Under the pieces are notes generated by a model. It saw nothing but the letters and a program-made list of their open reading frames with translations, was not told the origin of the DNA and did not search any database. DNA of 20,722 bases, from contig URSN01000022.1 in the NCBI GenBank assembly GCA_900550525.1, positions 1-20,722 on the forward strand. The letters run 5' to 3'. This document shows, piece by piece, positions 7,474-14,827 of the stretch. How positions within the stretch are numbered: the stretch's first letter is position 1; each line of letters opens with the position of its first letter. Source of the DNA: an uncultured Eubacteriales bacterium. GTDB lineage: Bacteria; Bacillota; Clostridia; Christensenellales; CAG-138. A program made the position numbers and the translations under genes.

Positions 7474-9273
7474 ATGGACGTTCTGGACGGCTTCGGGCAC
7501 GGCGTTCGCGCTGCGGACGCCGTGCGGCAGACGATCTATACGCCGGCGCAGCGGCCCGGCTTTGCCGCATGGGCGACGGCGTTTGCCTATGGAGACGGGC
7601 GCATCGGCCTTTCCTTCAAGGAGACGGTGCGCGGGCGCGACCCGCAGTACCGCCCGCCGCGGCTGGAGCTGGGCGAGGCCGTCGGCGCGCCGGTATCCTA
7701 CTGCTCGGTCGAGTGCGGCAGCGAGAACGAATGTTCCTACCGCGTCTATCTCGTCTCGTCCGACGGCGGGCAGACCTTTTCGGAGACGGGGCGCTGCCTG
7801 CTCCAGGAGGGGTCGTTGCTCAACATGGGCCTGCCGGACGGGACGATCATCGGCTACGACGTGCCGCGCCTCAACGCGGACGGCACCGGCTGGTGCGACC
7901 ATATCCGCGTGCGCAGCAGCGCCGACGGCGGCGCGACCTGGACCGACCGCGGCCGCCTGCTGGAGGGGACCGCGCCGTACCTGTGGCGGCTCAGGACGCT
8001 GCGCGACGGGACGATCCTGCTGCTGCTGAGCCTCTACGGCACCCCGTGGGGGGAGGGCCGCCAGCGCGCCACGCGCAACACCGTGCTGCCGGGCGAGACG
8101 GCGCTCAACCGCATCCAGACGTGCTTTCTGACCAGCCGGGACGGGCTGCACTTCACCGGGCCGCACTATGTGCTGCCGGGCATCGGCGCGCATGAATACG
8201 ACGTGGCCGAATGTCCCGACGGGCGGCTGCTCTTCCTCGCCGGCGACGTGCAGGGCACGCCCGTGGGGCGGCAGTTCGTCACGCGGCAGGGCGAGGGCTT
8301 CCTCAACGGGCCGCTCCTGCCCGTGCGCCGCGGCGCGCCGGGCGCCCCCGCGCGCGACCCGCAGGGCGGCTTTGTGCCCGAGAGCGTGGCCATGCTGCCG
8401 GACGGGCTGCTCGTGGGCAGCAGGCGCAACAAGCCCTATACCGCCAGCAACGACTTTGGCGAGAACTGGTTCGAAATCGACGGCCTGCCGCCGAGCCTGT
8501 ATCAGCCGTTCCTCATCGCGCTGCCGGACGGGACGGTGCTCAACTTCGGCCATCAGGGCGGCGACAACGCCTTCGGCCAGGTGGACATGTGCATCGGCGC
8601 CGACCGCTTCCGCGTCGAAAACCGGCTGCCTGCGAGCAGCGCGCTCACGCTCGCGCGCTGCATGGACGAGGGGCGCACGCGCTATCTCAACGCCTATGCC
8701 GCGCGCCTGAGCGCCGCAGGCGCGCCCGTTTCGGGCGCGCCGGTGCGCTTCCGCGCCGCCCCGTTCTGGCGGGCGGACGGCACGGTGGACGGCGCGCCGC
8801 TCGACGGAGCGCCGCAGCAGGTCGAGGCCGTGACGGATGAAAACGGCGTCGCCCGCGCCGCGTTCCCGGCGTTTGACGGCATACCGGACATCCACTTCTA
8901 TTACAACGTCGACGTGGTCTACCGCCCGCAGCACGGCGGGCACCTGCCCTGCGACGGGCCCATGATGTGCGAGGCGGCGCTCACGCCCGTGCGGCGCTGC
9001 CGCTATCCCTACGACGCGTATCTGGCGGGCGGGACGCTCTACCTCTCCCCCGCGCTGCTTGCGCGCTTCCCGGACGCCCAGGCGCTGCTTGCGCCGCTGT
9101 GCGGCCGGGCGGACGTACCCGCGGGCGCGCTGCCGGACGGGCTTGTGCAGGCGCTGCTCGCAACGGGCGTGCTGCGCCGGGGCGCGGACGGGCTGCGCTG
9201 GTATGCGAGCGTCCACGCGAGCGCGCCGCTTGCCGGCGTGCAGCCCATGGGCAGCGGCGACTGGTACGAATGA
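7474..9273 (+). CDS. Sialidase-fold BNR/Asp-box protein with C-terminal Ig-like segment
   Basis: A 599-residue protein with a beta-propeller of the sialidase superfamily. Asp-box motifs are seen at residues 95-102 (SSDGGQTF), 149-156 (SADGGATW) and 325-332 (SNDFGENW), with a degenerate one near 221 (SRDGLHF). Repeated (L/C)PDG turns (about 120, 248, 309 and 350) mark the blades. After about residue 390 a different region begins with an Ig-like strand pattern (VEAVTDENGVARAAF), then a short tail of unknown fold. There is no signal peptide, sortase signal or membrane segment, so it should act in the cytoplasm. Being last in a catabolic operon fits a role on an imported oligosaccharide or glycoside. 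True sialidase activity is uncertain: I cannot place the arginine triad with confidence, and the fold is shared by other glycosidases, lyases and epimerases. Confidence 0.75.
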   Translation: MDVLDGFGHGVRAADAVRQTIYTPAQRPGFAAWATAFAYGDGRIGLSFKETVRGRDPQYRPPRLELGEAVGAPVSYCSVECGSENECSYRVYLVSSDGGQTFSETGRCLLQEGSLLNMGLPDGTIIGYDVPRLNADGTGWCDHIRVRSSADGGATWTDRGRLLEGTAPYLWRLRTLRDGTILLLLSLYGTPWGEGRQRATRNTVLPGETALNRIQTCFLTSRDGLHFTGPHYVLPGIGAHEYDVAECPDGRLLFLAGDVQGTPVGRQFVTRQGEGFLNGPLLPVRRGAPGAPARDPQGGFVPESVAMLPDGLLVGSRRNKPYTASNDFGENWFEIDGLPPSLYQPFLIALPDGTVLNFGHQGGDNAFGQVDMCIGADRFRVENRLPASSALTLARCMDEGRTRYLNAYAARLSAAGAPVSGAPVRFRAAPFWRADGTVDGAPLDGAPQQVEAVTDENGVARAAFPAFDGIPDIHFYYNVDVVYRPQHGGHLPCDGPMMCEAALTPVRRCRYPYDAYLAGGTLYLSPALLARFPDAQALLAPLCGRADVPAGALPDGLVQALLATGVLRRGADGLRWYASVHASAPLAGVQPMGSGDWYE

Positions 9274-9316
9274 GCGGCGGCCCGCGCAAAAACGGGCGGC
9301 GGCGACATGCGGCGCC

Positions 9317-9335
9317 TTCGCGGGCCTGCCGCGAA
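9317..9335. repeat. Inverted repeat (7-bp stem, 5-base loop) downstream of the sialidase-like gene
   Basis: TTCGCGG (9317-9323) and CCGCGAA (9329-9335) are exact complements around the loop GCCTG. It lies between the + operon stop and the bidirectional terminator. No T-run follows, so it is not itself a good terminator; it may stabilise the 3' end of the transcript. Confidence 0.4.
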
Positions 9336-9346
9336 TACACCATACC

Positions 9347-9396
9347 GATAAAAACGGAAGCGGCGGCGCATCAGCGCCGCCGCTTCGCTCAGTTTT
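9347..9396. terminator. Bidirectional intrinsic terminator between convergent operons
   Basis: A perfect 13-bp GC-rich stem (9357-9369 with 9374-9386) closes on the loop ATCA. On + it is followed by GCTCAG and TTTT (9393-9396). On the minus strand the bases next to the stem read as a five-T run (complement of 9350-9354). It therefore can end the operon arriving from 9273 and the one arriving from 9414. Confidence 0.85.
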
Positions 9397-9413
9397 CCCC
9401 GGGCCGATCGCCG

Positions 9414-10184
9414 TCAGCCCTCCCCCGCTTCGCGCAGCGCCGGCAGGCCGGCCGCAGCGCCGGCAAGGAGCAGGCCGCTGTCGCTGTTCCACATGTTCAT
9501 CTGCATGCCCGCGCGAATCCACGGCAGCAGGGGCGCCGCCGCGCCAAAGTGCGCGCCGCAGAACTTGCCGTGCGCCTTTGCCGCGCGCACGACCGTGCCG
9601 ATGGCCTCGACGATCTCCGGATCGTCAAACCGGTCCAGCTTGCCATAGTCCTGCGTCAGGTCGTTCGGGCCGATGAGCGCCACGTCGATCCCCTCGACGG
9701 AGAGGATCTCGTCGATGTGCTGCACGCCCGCGCGGCTTTCGATCTGGCACAGCAGGATCGTCTCCTCGTTGGCGGCGGGCATGTACTCCGCGCCCGTGAC
9801 CTTGCGAAAATCCGTATGCGGCCGTGAAAGCGACACGCCGCGGTGTCCCAGCGGCGCATACTTGGTGCAGTCCACCAGCATGCGCGCCTGCTCGGCCGAT
9901 TCGACGTTCGGCAGCAGCAGGCCGCTCGCGCCCAGCTCCATGAACTTGAGCGCGTGCTCGCGCCGCATCTCCGGGATGCGCACAAGCGCCGGCATCCCGA
10001 TGCCGCGCGCCACGGCGACGACGTTGGCCACCTCGCGCGTGGTAAAGCTGCCGTGCTCGCAGTCCATGATGAAAAAGTCGAACCCGGCGCGCTGAAGAAG
10101 CCTGGCGATATCGACGCCTGCAAACGTCGTCACCATCGTGCCCAGCAGCCGTTCCCCGGCGCGCAGCCTGTCCTTCAAGCCCAT
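9414..10184 (-). CDS. HpcH/HpaI-family 2-keto-3-deoxy acid aldolase
   Basis: Class II pyruvate aldolase, 256 residues, the normal family length. The HpaI catalytic set is present at equivalent positions: His44 in MDCEHG, Arg69 in ALVRIP, metal ligands Glu149 in QIESRAG and Asp175 in LIGPNDL. It splits a 2-keto-3-deoxy (or 4-hydroxy-2-keto) acid to pyruvate and an aldehyde. Relatives include 4-hydroxy-2-oxoheptanedioate, 2-dehydro-3-deoxyglucarate and 2-keto-3-deoxyrhamnonate aldolases. The start at 10184 is chosen because AAGGAGGGG lies just upstream (complement of 10190-10198) and homology begins there (MGLKDRL); the open frame extends to 10253 without family resemblance. It is the second gene after the PfkB kinase, 52 bp away, so the pair probably handles a keto-deoxy sugar acid. 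Confidence 0.88.
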   Translation of the reverse strand: MGLKDRLRAGERLLGTMVTTFAGVDIARLLQRAGFDFFIMDCEHGSFTTREVANVVAVARGIGMPALVRIPEMRREHALKFMELGASGLLLPNVESAEQARMLVDCTKYAPLGHRGVSLSRPHTDFRKVTGAEYMPAANEETILLCQIESRAGVQHIDEILSVEGIDVALIGPNDLTQDYGKLDRFDDPEIVEAIGTVVRAAKAHGKFCGAHFGAAAPLLPWIRAGMQMNMWNSDSGLLLAGAAAGLPALREAGEG

Positions 10185-10236
10185 ACTGTTCCCCTCCTTG
10201 ACGGTTTGCAATGATTTCTTCCGCCCCTGCGCCGGC

Positions 10237-11250
10237 CTACTCCAACTCCTCAAGCCGGACGCGCTCGACCGTGCAGGGCTGCTGCATCATGAGCGCCTCG
10301 ACCTGCTCGCGCGTGGGCAGCGCCATACCGATGGCGCCGCGCCGCGTGACCGCCAGCGTGCCGGCGCAGTTGGCAAACAGCGCCGCCTGCTCGAGCGCCA
10401 TGCCGCGCTGCAGCGCGACCAGCAGCGCCGCGTCGAACGTATCGCCCGCGCCGGTGGGATCCGCCACGGGCACGTCGATCCCGCCGCAGAGCGCGACCTG
10501 CCCGCCGATGCTGAGCACCGCGCCGTCCTTATCCCGCGTGAGCGCCACGACGGACGGGCCGAGCGCATGCAGCGCGCGCACCACGTCCCCTACGCTCCGC
10601 CTGCCGGTAATGGCGCGCCCCTCCTCCAGCGTGGGGGCGATGACGTCCGCAAGCGAAAGCGCCCGCATCATGCGCTTCTCCGCCTCCGCGCTGCGGCCCA
10701 GCTCCACGCGCAGGTTCGGATCGAAACTCACCAGCACCCCGGCCTCCCGGGCCAGGCGCGCCGCCTCCATGCTGGCCTCGCGCATCGGCTCGCTCAGCTC
10801 CAGCAGCATGCCGGGAAAGTGCAGCGCATACGCCCCGGCCAGATACGCCCGGTCGAGATCCTGCGCCGCATACCGGCTGCCGACGGAGCCGCTGCGGTAA
10901 TACTGATAGTTGCGCCGCCCGTCGGGCAGGTATTCGAGGAAGGCCAGGCCGATCTGCCCCTCGGGCGAGACGACCACGCGGCTGCAATCCACGCCCGCTT
11001 CCACGAGCGTGTCGTACACCATGCGGCTGAGCGCGTCCACGCCCTCCTTGCCCAGAAAGCCGCGGCGCGCGCCCAGCAGCGCCGCCGCGCACGCGCAGAT
11101 GCCCGCGCTGCCGCTGGCCGTCTTGAGCACCGCGCCGGGCGCGGCGATGCGGCCGCCATCCTCAAGCGGGATCAAGTCCACCAGCAGCTCTCCCAGCGTC
11201 AGGATCCTGCCCGCCGGATTGGCGGAACGAACCATTGCGTTTGCTTCCAT
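10237..11250 (-). CDS. PfkB-family sugar kinase (2-keto-3-deoxygluconate kinase or fructokinase type)
   Basis: Ribokinase-fold ATP-dependent kinase, 337 residues. It begins GRILTLGELLVDLIP. A YYRSGS segment (118-123) and VSFDPNLRVELG (174-185) are typical of KDG kinases and fructokinases. The signature DPTGAGDTFDAALL contains catalytic Asp270. The first PfkB signature is altered (GSAGICACAAALLG in place of GGNxANxA). Start choice is uncertain: the ATG at 11250 has GGGGAG very close (3-base spacing), while the ATG at 11235 has GGAAG at 8 bases. Both are downstream of a clear promoter (11328-11356), and the longer frame to 11337 would begin too close to that promoter. It forms an operon with the HpaI-type aldolase, which favours a keto-deoxy sugar acid substrate. 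Confidence 0.88.
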   Translation of the reverse strand: MEANAMVRSANPAGRILTLGELLVDLIPLEDGGRIAAPGAVLKTASGSAGICACAAALLGARRGFLGKEGVDALSRMVYDTLVEAGVDCSRVVVSPEGQIGLAFLEYLPDGRRNYQYYRSGSVGSRYAAQDLDRAYLAGAYALHFPGMLLELSEPMREASMEAARLAREAGVLVSFDPNLRVELGRSAEAEKRMMRALSLADVIAPTLEEGRAITGRRSVGDVVRALHALGPSVVALTRDKDGAVLSIGGQVALCGGIDVPVADPTGAGDTFDAALLVALQRGMALEQAALFANCAGTLAVTRRGAIGMALPTREQVEALMMQQPCTVERVRLEELE

Positions 11251-11259
11251 CTTCTCCCC

Positions 11260-11276
11260 GGGGGCGCAGCGCCCCC
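11260..11276 (-). promoter_or_regulatory. GC-rich leader hairpin before the PfkB kinase
   Basis: GGGGGCGC and GCGCCCCC (11260-11276) form a palindrome around one central base. In the minus-strand transcript it sits in the 5' leader, about 10 bases before the ATG at 11250 and touching the GGGGAG purine stretch. It could hide the ribosome binding site of the longer start, which would favour the ATG at 11235. A regulatory role is inference. Confidence 0.4.
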
Positions 11277-11327
11277 GTTCCTTTCCGGTTGTGAGTCGAG
11301 CGGAATGAACTAATAACTTCCGTAAAT

Positions 11328-11356
11328 AACATAGCAAAATGCAATAATAAAGTCAA
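11328..11356 (-). promoter_or_regulatory. Sigma-A promoter of the kinase-aldolase operon
   Basis: On the minus strand, TTGACT (complement of 11351-11356) is followed by exactly 17 bp and TATGTT (complement of 11328-11333). This sits in an AT-rich island within otherwise very GC-rich DNA. The transcript would start near 11321, leaving a leader of about 70 bases before the kinase start. Confidence 0.75.
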
Positions 11357-11387
11357 GAAATCTCTGCTCTCTTTTTCCCACCAGGTA

Positions 11388-11407
11388 GCGGGCATCGCCA
11401 TGCCCGC
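11388..11407. promoter_or_regulatory. 20-bp inverted repeat between divergent promoters, operator candidate
   Basis: GCGGGCAT (11388-11395) and ATGCCCGC (11400-11407) are perfect complements separated by CGCC. The element lies between the divergent -35 boxes (11351-11356 and 11460-11465), the typical place for a shared regulator site. It may bind the LacI-family protein encoded just downstream; this is inference. Confidence 0.45.
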
Positions 11408-11459
11408 CGCAAAATGCGCAATTTTTTCGCATATCCGGCAGATATTTTCCCGCAGTTCC

Positions 11460-11488
11460 TTGACAGCGCGCCGCCGCAGCGGTATATT
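11460..11488 (+). promoter_or_regulatory. Sigma-A promoter of the LacI-family regulator
   Basis: Consensus TTGACA at 11460-11465, exactly 17 bp, then TATATT at 11483-11488. Transcription would start near 11495, inside an AT-rich inverted repeat. This is the best promoter in the window. Confidence 0.8.
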
Positions 11489-11489
11489 T

Positions 11490-11505
11490 TAATTATCATT
11501 AATTA
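11490..11505. promoter_or_regulatory. TAATTA-TCAT-TAATTA repeat at the regulator's transcription start
   Basis: TAATTA occurs at 11490-11495 and 11500-11505 around TCAT. Because TAATTA is self-complementary, the site is both a direct and an inverted repeat. It follows the -10 box immediately, where a bound repressor would block initiation, so it is a candidate autoregulatory operator. It lacks the central CG usual in LacI-family operators, which lowers confidence. Confidence 0.35.
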
Positions 11506-11542
11506 TTAATGGCCATTGTGCCGGAAAAGGAGTCGACCTTCC

Positions 11543-12641
11543 ATGAACAAGCGTCCTACCTCCATCGATGTAGCCAAGCGCGCAGGCGTCTCCCAGTCCA
11601 CCGTTTCCCTGGTCCTCAGCGGCAACCGGAGGGCCACCTTCAGCGACGAAACGCGCGCGCGCGTGATCGCCGCGGCCAAGGAGCTCAACTATGAACCGCC
11701 CCTGCGCAAAAACCGCAGCGTGATCGGCCGCAGGCTGCTGCTGCTCACGCCCACGCTCAACAACCCCTTCTATGCGGAACTGGTGCAGACGGTCGAGCAG
11801 TATGCCGACTCGCTCGGCAGCCACGTGCTCGTGTGCAACACGCAAGCCGGAGCTGGAGCGCTACTACCTGCACACGCTGCTGCACAACCACCAGGTCAGC
11901 GGCATCATCTACACCTTCCTGCCGAGCTATCCGGAGATGCTGGAAATGGAGACGCGCACCATGCCCGCCGTGCTCATCGGCGAGAAGCACTCGGATCTGC
12001 CCATCTGCTCCATCGAGCTTTCCAACGAGCAGGCGGGCGCAATCCTGGCGGAGCACCTGTACGGCCTCGGGCACCGCTCGTTCCTGTTCATCTCCACGCC
12101 GTTCAATCAGTTCTCGCTGGCGCGCCAGCAGCGCGTGGACGGCATCCGCCAGTTCCTGCGCCGCCACTCGCTGCCGGACGATTGCCTGGAGATCAGCGTG
12201 CCGGACGCGCGCACCGAGACGGACAACCTGCCCGGCTCCGTATCCTACGAATACACCGTCGGGCGGCGGCTGACCGCCGCGGCGCTCGAGCGCGGCACGA
12301 AGGCGACGGCGCTCATCGGCGTGAACGACATGACCGCCGCCGGCATCCTTGCGGAGCTGAAGTCGCACGGGTGCGCCGTGCCGGGGGATTTCTCCGTATG
12401 CGGGTTTGACAACGTCTTCCCCTCCGTCATCGCGCAGCCGTCGCTGACGACCATCGACCACCATCTGTCCGTGCGGTGCAGCGCGGCGGTGGATCTGGTG
12501 CTCTCGCTCGAGCGCGGGATGCGGATGCGCAGCGAGCAGCCGGCCGCCCCCATCAGCAAGATGGAGTATGCGCCGCGGCTCATCGTGCGTGATTCGTCCG
12601 GCCCGGCGCCGTCTGCCGGGAAGGGCCGCGGGGCATGCTGA
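11543..12641 (+). pseudogene. LacI-family transcriptional regulator, disrupted by a frameshift
   Basis: The N-terminus is a textbook LacI headpiece (TSIDVAKRAGVSQSTVSLVLSG) with the hinge helix ETRARVIAAAKELNYEP, followed by the start of the ligand domain (LLLLTPTLNNPFYAELVQTVEQYA, then HVLVCNT). At about 11840-11846 the reading moves to another frame, where the ligand domain continues as KPELERYYLHTLLHNHQVSGIIYTFLPSYPEM through IGVNDMTAAGILAEL and GFDNVFPSVIAQPSLTTID. The join fits loss of two bases in a short CG repeat: ACGCAAG here, where ACGCGCAAG would restore CNTRKPELERYY. In the original frame the product would run out at 12409. The start ATG 11543 has AAAAGGAG at 11525-11532. It is either a recent inactivation or a sequencing error; repaired, it would be about 366 residues. 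Confidence 0.85.
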
Positions 12642-13546
12642 AGCGGCTCTTTTTCGGCCGCCGCGGCCGGCTGGACGTGGATGCGCCGCCGCTCGTGCGG
12701 CCCAAAACGCGGCGGGAGCTGTTCTCACAGGCGCTGCGCGTGCGCTTCACGTCCCTGTTCGCGCCCAACCTCGCCGCCGCGGCGTTCTTCCTGCCCGCCT
12801 TCGTGTGGACGGAGATGACGCTGCGCGTCGCGCCCGGCGGCGCGGATGAGGCGGCCGGCGCCTCCAGCCAGCTGGTCGGCACCTACCTGATCGGGCTGTT
12901 CGTCTGCCTGATGATCACGGGGCCGGTCATGGCCGGGCTGTCGCTGCTGATGCGCAACTGGGCGCGCGGCGAGAACTGCTACCGCTGGGCGACGCTCTTT
13001 GGCGGGATGAAGCGCAACTGGCGGCAGGGGCTGCTGGCGGGCGCGCTCTCGGGCGTCATACCGCTGCTGTTCTACAGCACGTTCAACTACTACGGCGCGC
13101 TGAGCGAGAACACGAGCCTGCTCTACCTGATCCCGCTGGCGCTGTGCGGCGTGCTGTGCCTGTTCCTGCTGCTGATGCAGCAGACGATCTATACGCTGCT
13201 GGTGACCTACCGGCTCTCGTTCGGAAAGGTGTTCAAAAACGCATTCCTGCTGGCCTTTTCGGAGCTGCCGCGCAGCCTGCTGACGCTGCTGGTCACGCTG
13301 CTGCCGCCGCTCGTATTCGTCGCGCTGCTGTACCTGCTGCCGCTGCACACGGGGCTGCTGGTGGTGCTCTGCTGCGCGTATTACGCGCTGTTCGGCATCT
13401 CGTTTGAGCGGTTCGTCGCAGCGTCGTTTGCCAACTATGCGTGCGAAAAGCACCTCAACAGCCGCCTGGACGGCGCGCGCGTGGACATCGGCCTGAGCAG
13501 CGAGCGCACCGTGGGCGGACAGCCGCCGGCCGCGCCCGCCGCCTGA
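12635..13546 (+). CDS. YesL-like DUF624 membrane protein
   Basis: A 303-residue integral membrane protein with five to six hydrophobic segments (about residues 43-58, 82-103, 123-141, 151-180, 207-228 and 230-248). The family pattern is visible in ITGPVMAGLSLLMRNWARGEN followed by WRQGLLAGAL. DUF624/YesL proteins are usually found beside sugar ABC transporters and LacI or two-component regulators in Firmicutes; their function is unknown and no transporter subunits are present here. The ATG overlaps the end of the LacI reading frame by 7 bp, implying translational coupling that the LacI frameshift would break. The tail (after about residue 272) is hydrophilic and Ala/Pro-rich. Confidence 0.82.
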   Translation: MLKRLFFGRRGRLDVDAPPLVRPKTRRELFSQALRVRFTSLFAPNLAAAAFFLPAFVWTEMTLRVAPGGADEAAGASSQLVGTYLIGLFVCLMITGPVMAGLSLLMRNWARGENCYRWATLFGGMKRNWRQGLLAGALSGVIPLLFYSTFNYYGALSENTSLLYLIPLALCGVLCLFLLLMQQTIYTLLVTYRLSFGKVFKNAFLLAFSELPRSLLTLLVTLLPPLVFVALLYLLPLHTGLLVVLCCAYYALFGISFERFVAASFANYACEKHLNSRLDGARVDIGLSSERTVGGQPPAAPAA

Positions 13547-13591
13547 GCGCGCGGCCGGCAAACCACTGGGAACGGGAGGAAGTACGAATCC

Positions 13592-14671
13592 ATGCAACAC
13601 AACATGCCCTGCGACGCCTTTGCCTTTTCCGGCGCCGTCCGCTCGTGCGAGCACTACGGCAGCGGGCACATCAACGAAACGTACCGGGTCCTGACGGACG
13701 GGGGCGACTATATCCTGCAAAAGGTCAGCCGCACCGCGTTCCACGACCCCGCCGCGCTGATGGAGAACGTCGTGGCGGTGATCCGGCACCTGCGGCAAAA
13801 GACGGACGACCCGCGCGGCGCGCTCAGCCTCGTGCCCACGCGCGACGGGCGCGACTACCTGCTCACGGAGGCGGGCGAGTGCTGGCGCGCGTATGATTTC
13901 ATCGAGGGCAGCATCTGCCTGGACGCGGCCCAGACGCCGGAGGATTTTTACCAGAGCGCCGTCGCGTTCGGCACGTTCCAGCGGCAGCTGGCGGACTTCC
14001 CCGCCGCGTCGCTGCACGAGACGATCCCGGACTTTCACAACACGCCGGCGCGCATCGCGCAGTTTCGCGCCGCGCTCGAGGCGGACGCCTGCGGCCGCGC
14101 GGCCGCGGCGCGCGCGGAGATCGATTTCGTGCTGCGCCATGCGGCCGAGGCGGACGCGCTGACCGGCCGCCTTGCCGCGGGCGAGCTGCCGCTGCGCGTG
14201 ACGCACAACGACACCAAGCTCAACAACGTCATGCTCGACGCCGCCACGCGCCGCGCGCTGTGCGTGATCGACCTGGACACGGTCATGCCCGGCCTGTCGC
14301 TCTACGACTACGGCGACTCCATCCGCTTCGGCGCTTCGACCGCGGCCGAGGACGAGCCGGACGTCGGCCGGGTGGACCTCGATCTCAGGCTGTTTGAGAC
14401 GTATACGCGCGGCTATCTCGCATCGTGCGGCAGCGCGCTGACGGAGGCGGAGATCGCGCTGTTCCCGATGGGCGCGAAGATGATGACGTTCGAGTGCGGG
14501 ACGCGTTTTCTCACCGATTATCTCAGCGGCGACACGTACTTCCACACCGCGCGCGCGGGACACAACCTTGACCGCTGCCGCACGCAGTTCCGCCTGGTCG
14601 CACGCATGGAGGACCGCTGGCAGCAGATGGAGGCGTCCGTCCGCCGCATCGCCGAAGAGGTGCTGCGCTGA
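13592..14671 (+). CDS. APH-fold sugar kinase resembling N-acetylhexosamine 1-kinase (NahK-like)
   Basis: An aminoglycoside-phosphotransferase-fold kinase of 359 residues, to my recollection the same length as bifidobacterial NahK. An N-terminal nucleotide loop region (YGSGHINETYRV) and lysine strand (YILQKVS, Lys44) are followed by the catalytic loop VTHNDTKLNNVMLD with Asp207, and the magnesium motif CVIDLDTVMPGL with Asp227 and Asp229. The YDYGDSIRFGASTAAEDE stretch after it is characteristic of the NahK/mucin-desulfatase-annotated group rather than antibiotic kinases. NahK makes N-acetylhexosamine 1-phosphate in lacto-N-biose/galacto-N-biose salvage. A ribosome binding site GGGAGGA (13574-13580) precedes the ATG. 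It follows the YesL-like gene by 45 bp and ends before a terminator. Sugar 1-kinase is likely; the exact sugar is unproven. Confidence 0.8.
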   Translation: MQHNMPCDAFAFSGAVRSCEHYGSGHINETYRVLTDGGDYILQKVSRTAFHDPAALMENVVAVIRHLRQKTDDPRGALSLVPTRDGRDYLLTEAGECWRAYDFIEGSICLDAAQTPEDFYQSAVAFGTFQRQLADFPAASLHETIPDFHNTPARIAQFRAALEADACGRAAAARAEIDFVLRHAAEADALTGRLAAGELPLRVTHNDTKLNNVMLDAATRRALCVIDLDTVMPGLSLYDYGDSIRFGASTAAEDEPDVGRVDLDLRLFETYTRGYLASCGSALTEAEIALFPMGAKMMTFECGTRFLTDYLSGDTYFHTARAGHNLDRCRTQFRLVARMEDRWQQMEASVRRIAEEVLR

Positions 14672-14771
14672 AGCGCCGGCCCCGGGCGGGCGCGGCGCCC
14701 CCCGGACGGTGAACTTAAAAAAGTCGCATTATCAGGCGGCCCCGTGCGGGCGCGGCAAACCCGAAACGAAA

Positions 14772-14810
14772 CGGCGGGCAGCGCATAACAGCGCCGTCCG
14801 CCGCTTTTTT
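14772..14810 (+). terminator. Intrinsic terminator after the NahK-like gene
   Basis: CGGCGG (14772-14777) and GCGC (14781-14784) pair with GCGC (14791-14794) and CCGCCG (14798-14803) around ATAACA, with a 3-base internal mismatch. Six T residues follow at 14805-14810. On the minus strand a weaker T-rich stretch (complement of 14763-14771) follows the same hairpin, so it may also serve the AraC gene ending at 14828. The rest of the 156-bp gap holds GC-rich, weakly self-complementary sequence and no gene. Confidence 0.75.
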
Positions 14811-14827
14811 CCGCGCGTCAGCGGGCG

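Noticed and set aside
7474..9273. Naming this gene a functional sialidase (nanH)
   Set aside because: Asp-boxes show the fold only; the catalytic arginine triad could not be placed with confidence and there is no sialic acid gene set nearby.
7414..9522. A 702-residue open frame on the minus strand opposite the sialidase-like gene
   Set aside because: It is Arg/Ala/Gly-rich with no recognisable domain, and covers a gene with clear Asp-box motifs; long antisense frames are expected at this GC content.
11302..11321. GGAA...TTCC ends around a possible operator downstream of the kinase promoter
   Set aside because: Only the outer four bases on each side are complementary; the interior does not match, so it is too weak to call.
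12725..14563. A 612-residue open frame on the minus strand across the YesL-like and NahK-like genes
   Set aside because: Composition is Arg/Gln/His-rich repeats of reversed codons, it spans two real genes and a gap, and it has no family motif.
14678..14760. GC-rich self-complementary stretches after the NahK-like gene
   Set aside because: Stems are short and irregular and no T-run follows; the proper terminator is at 14772-14810.
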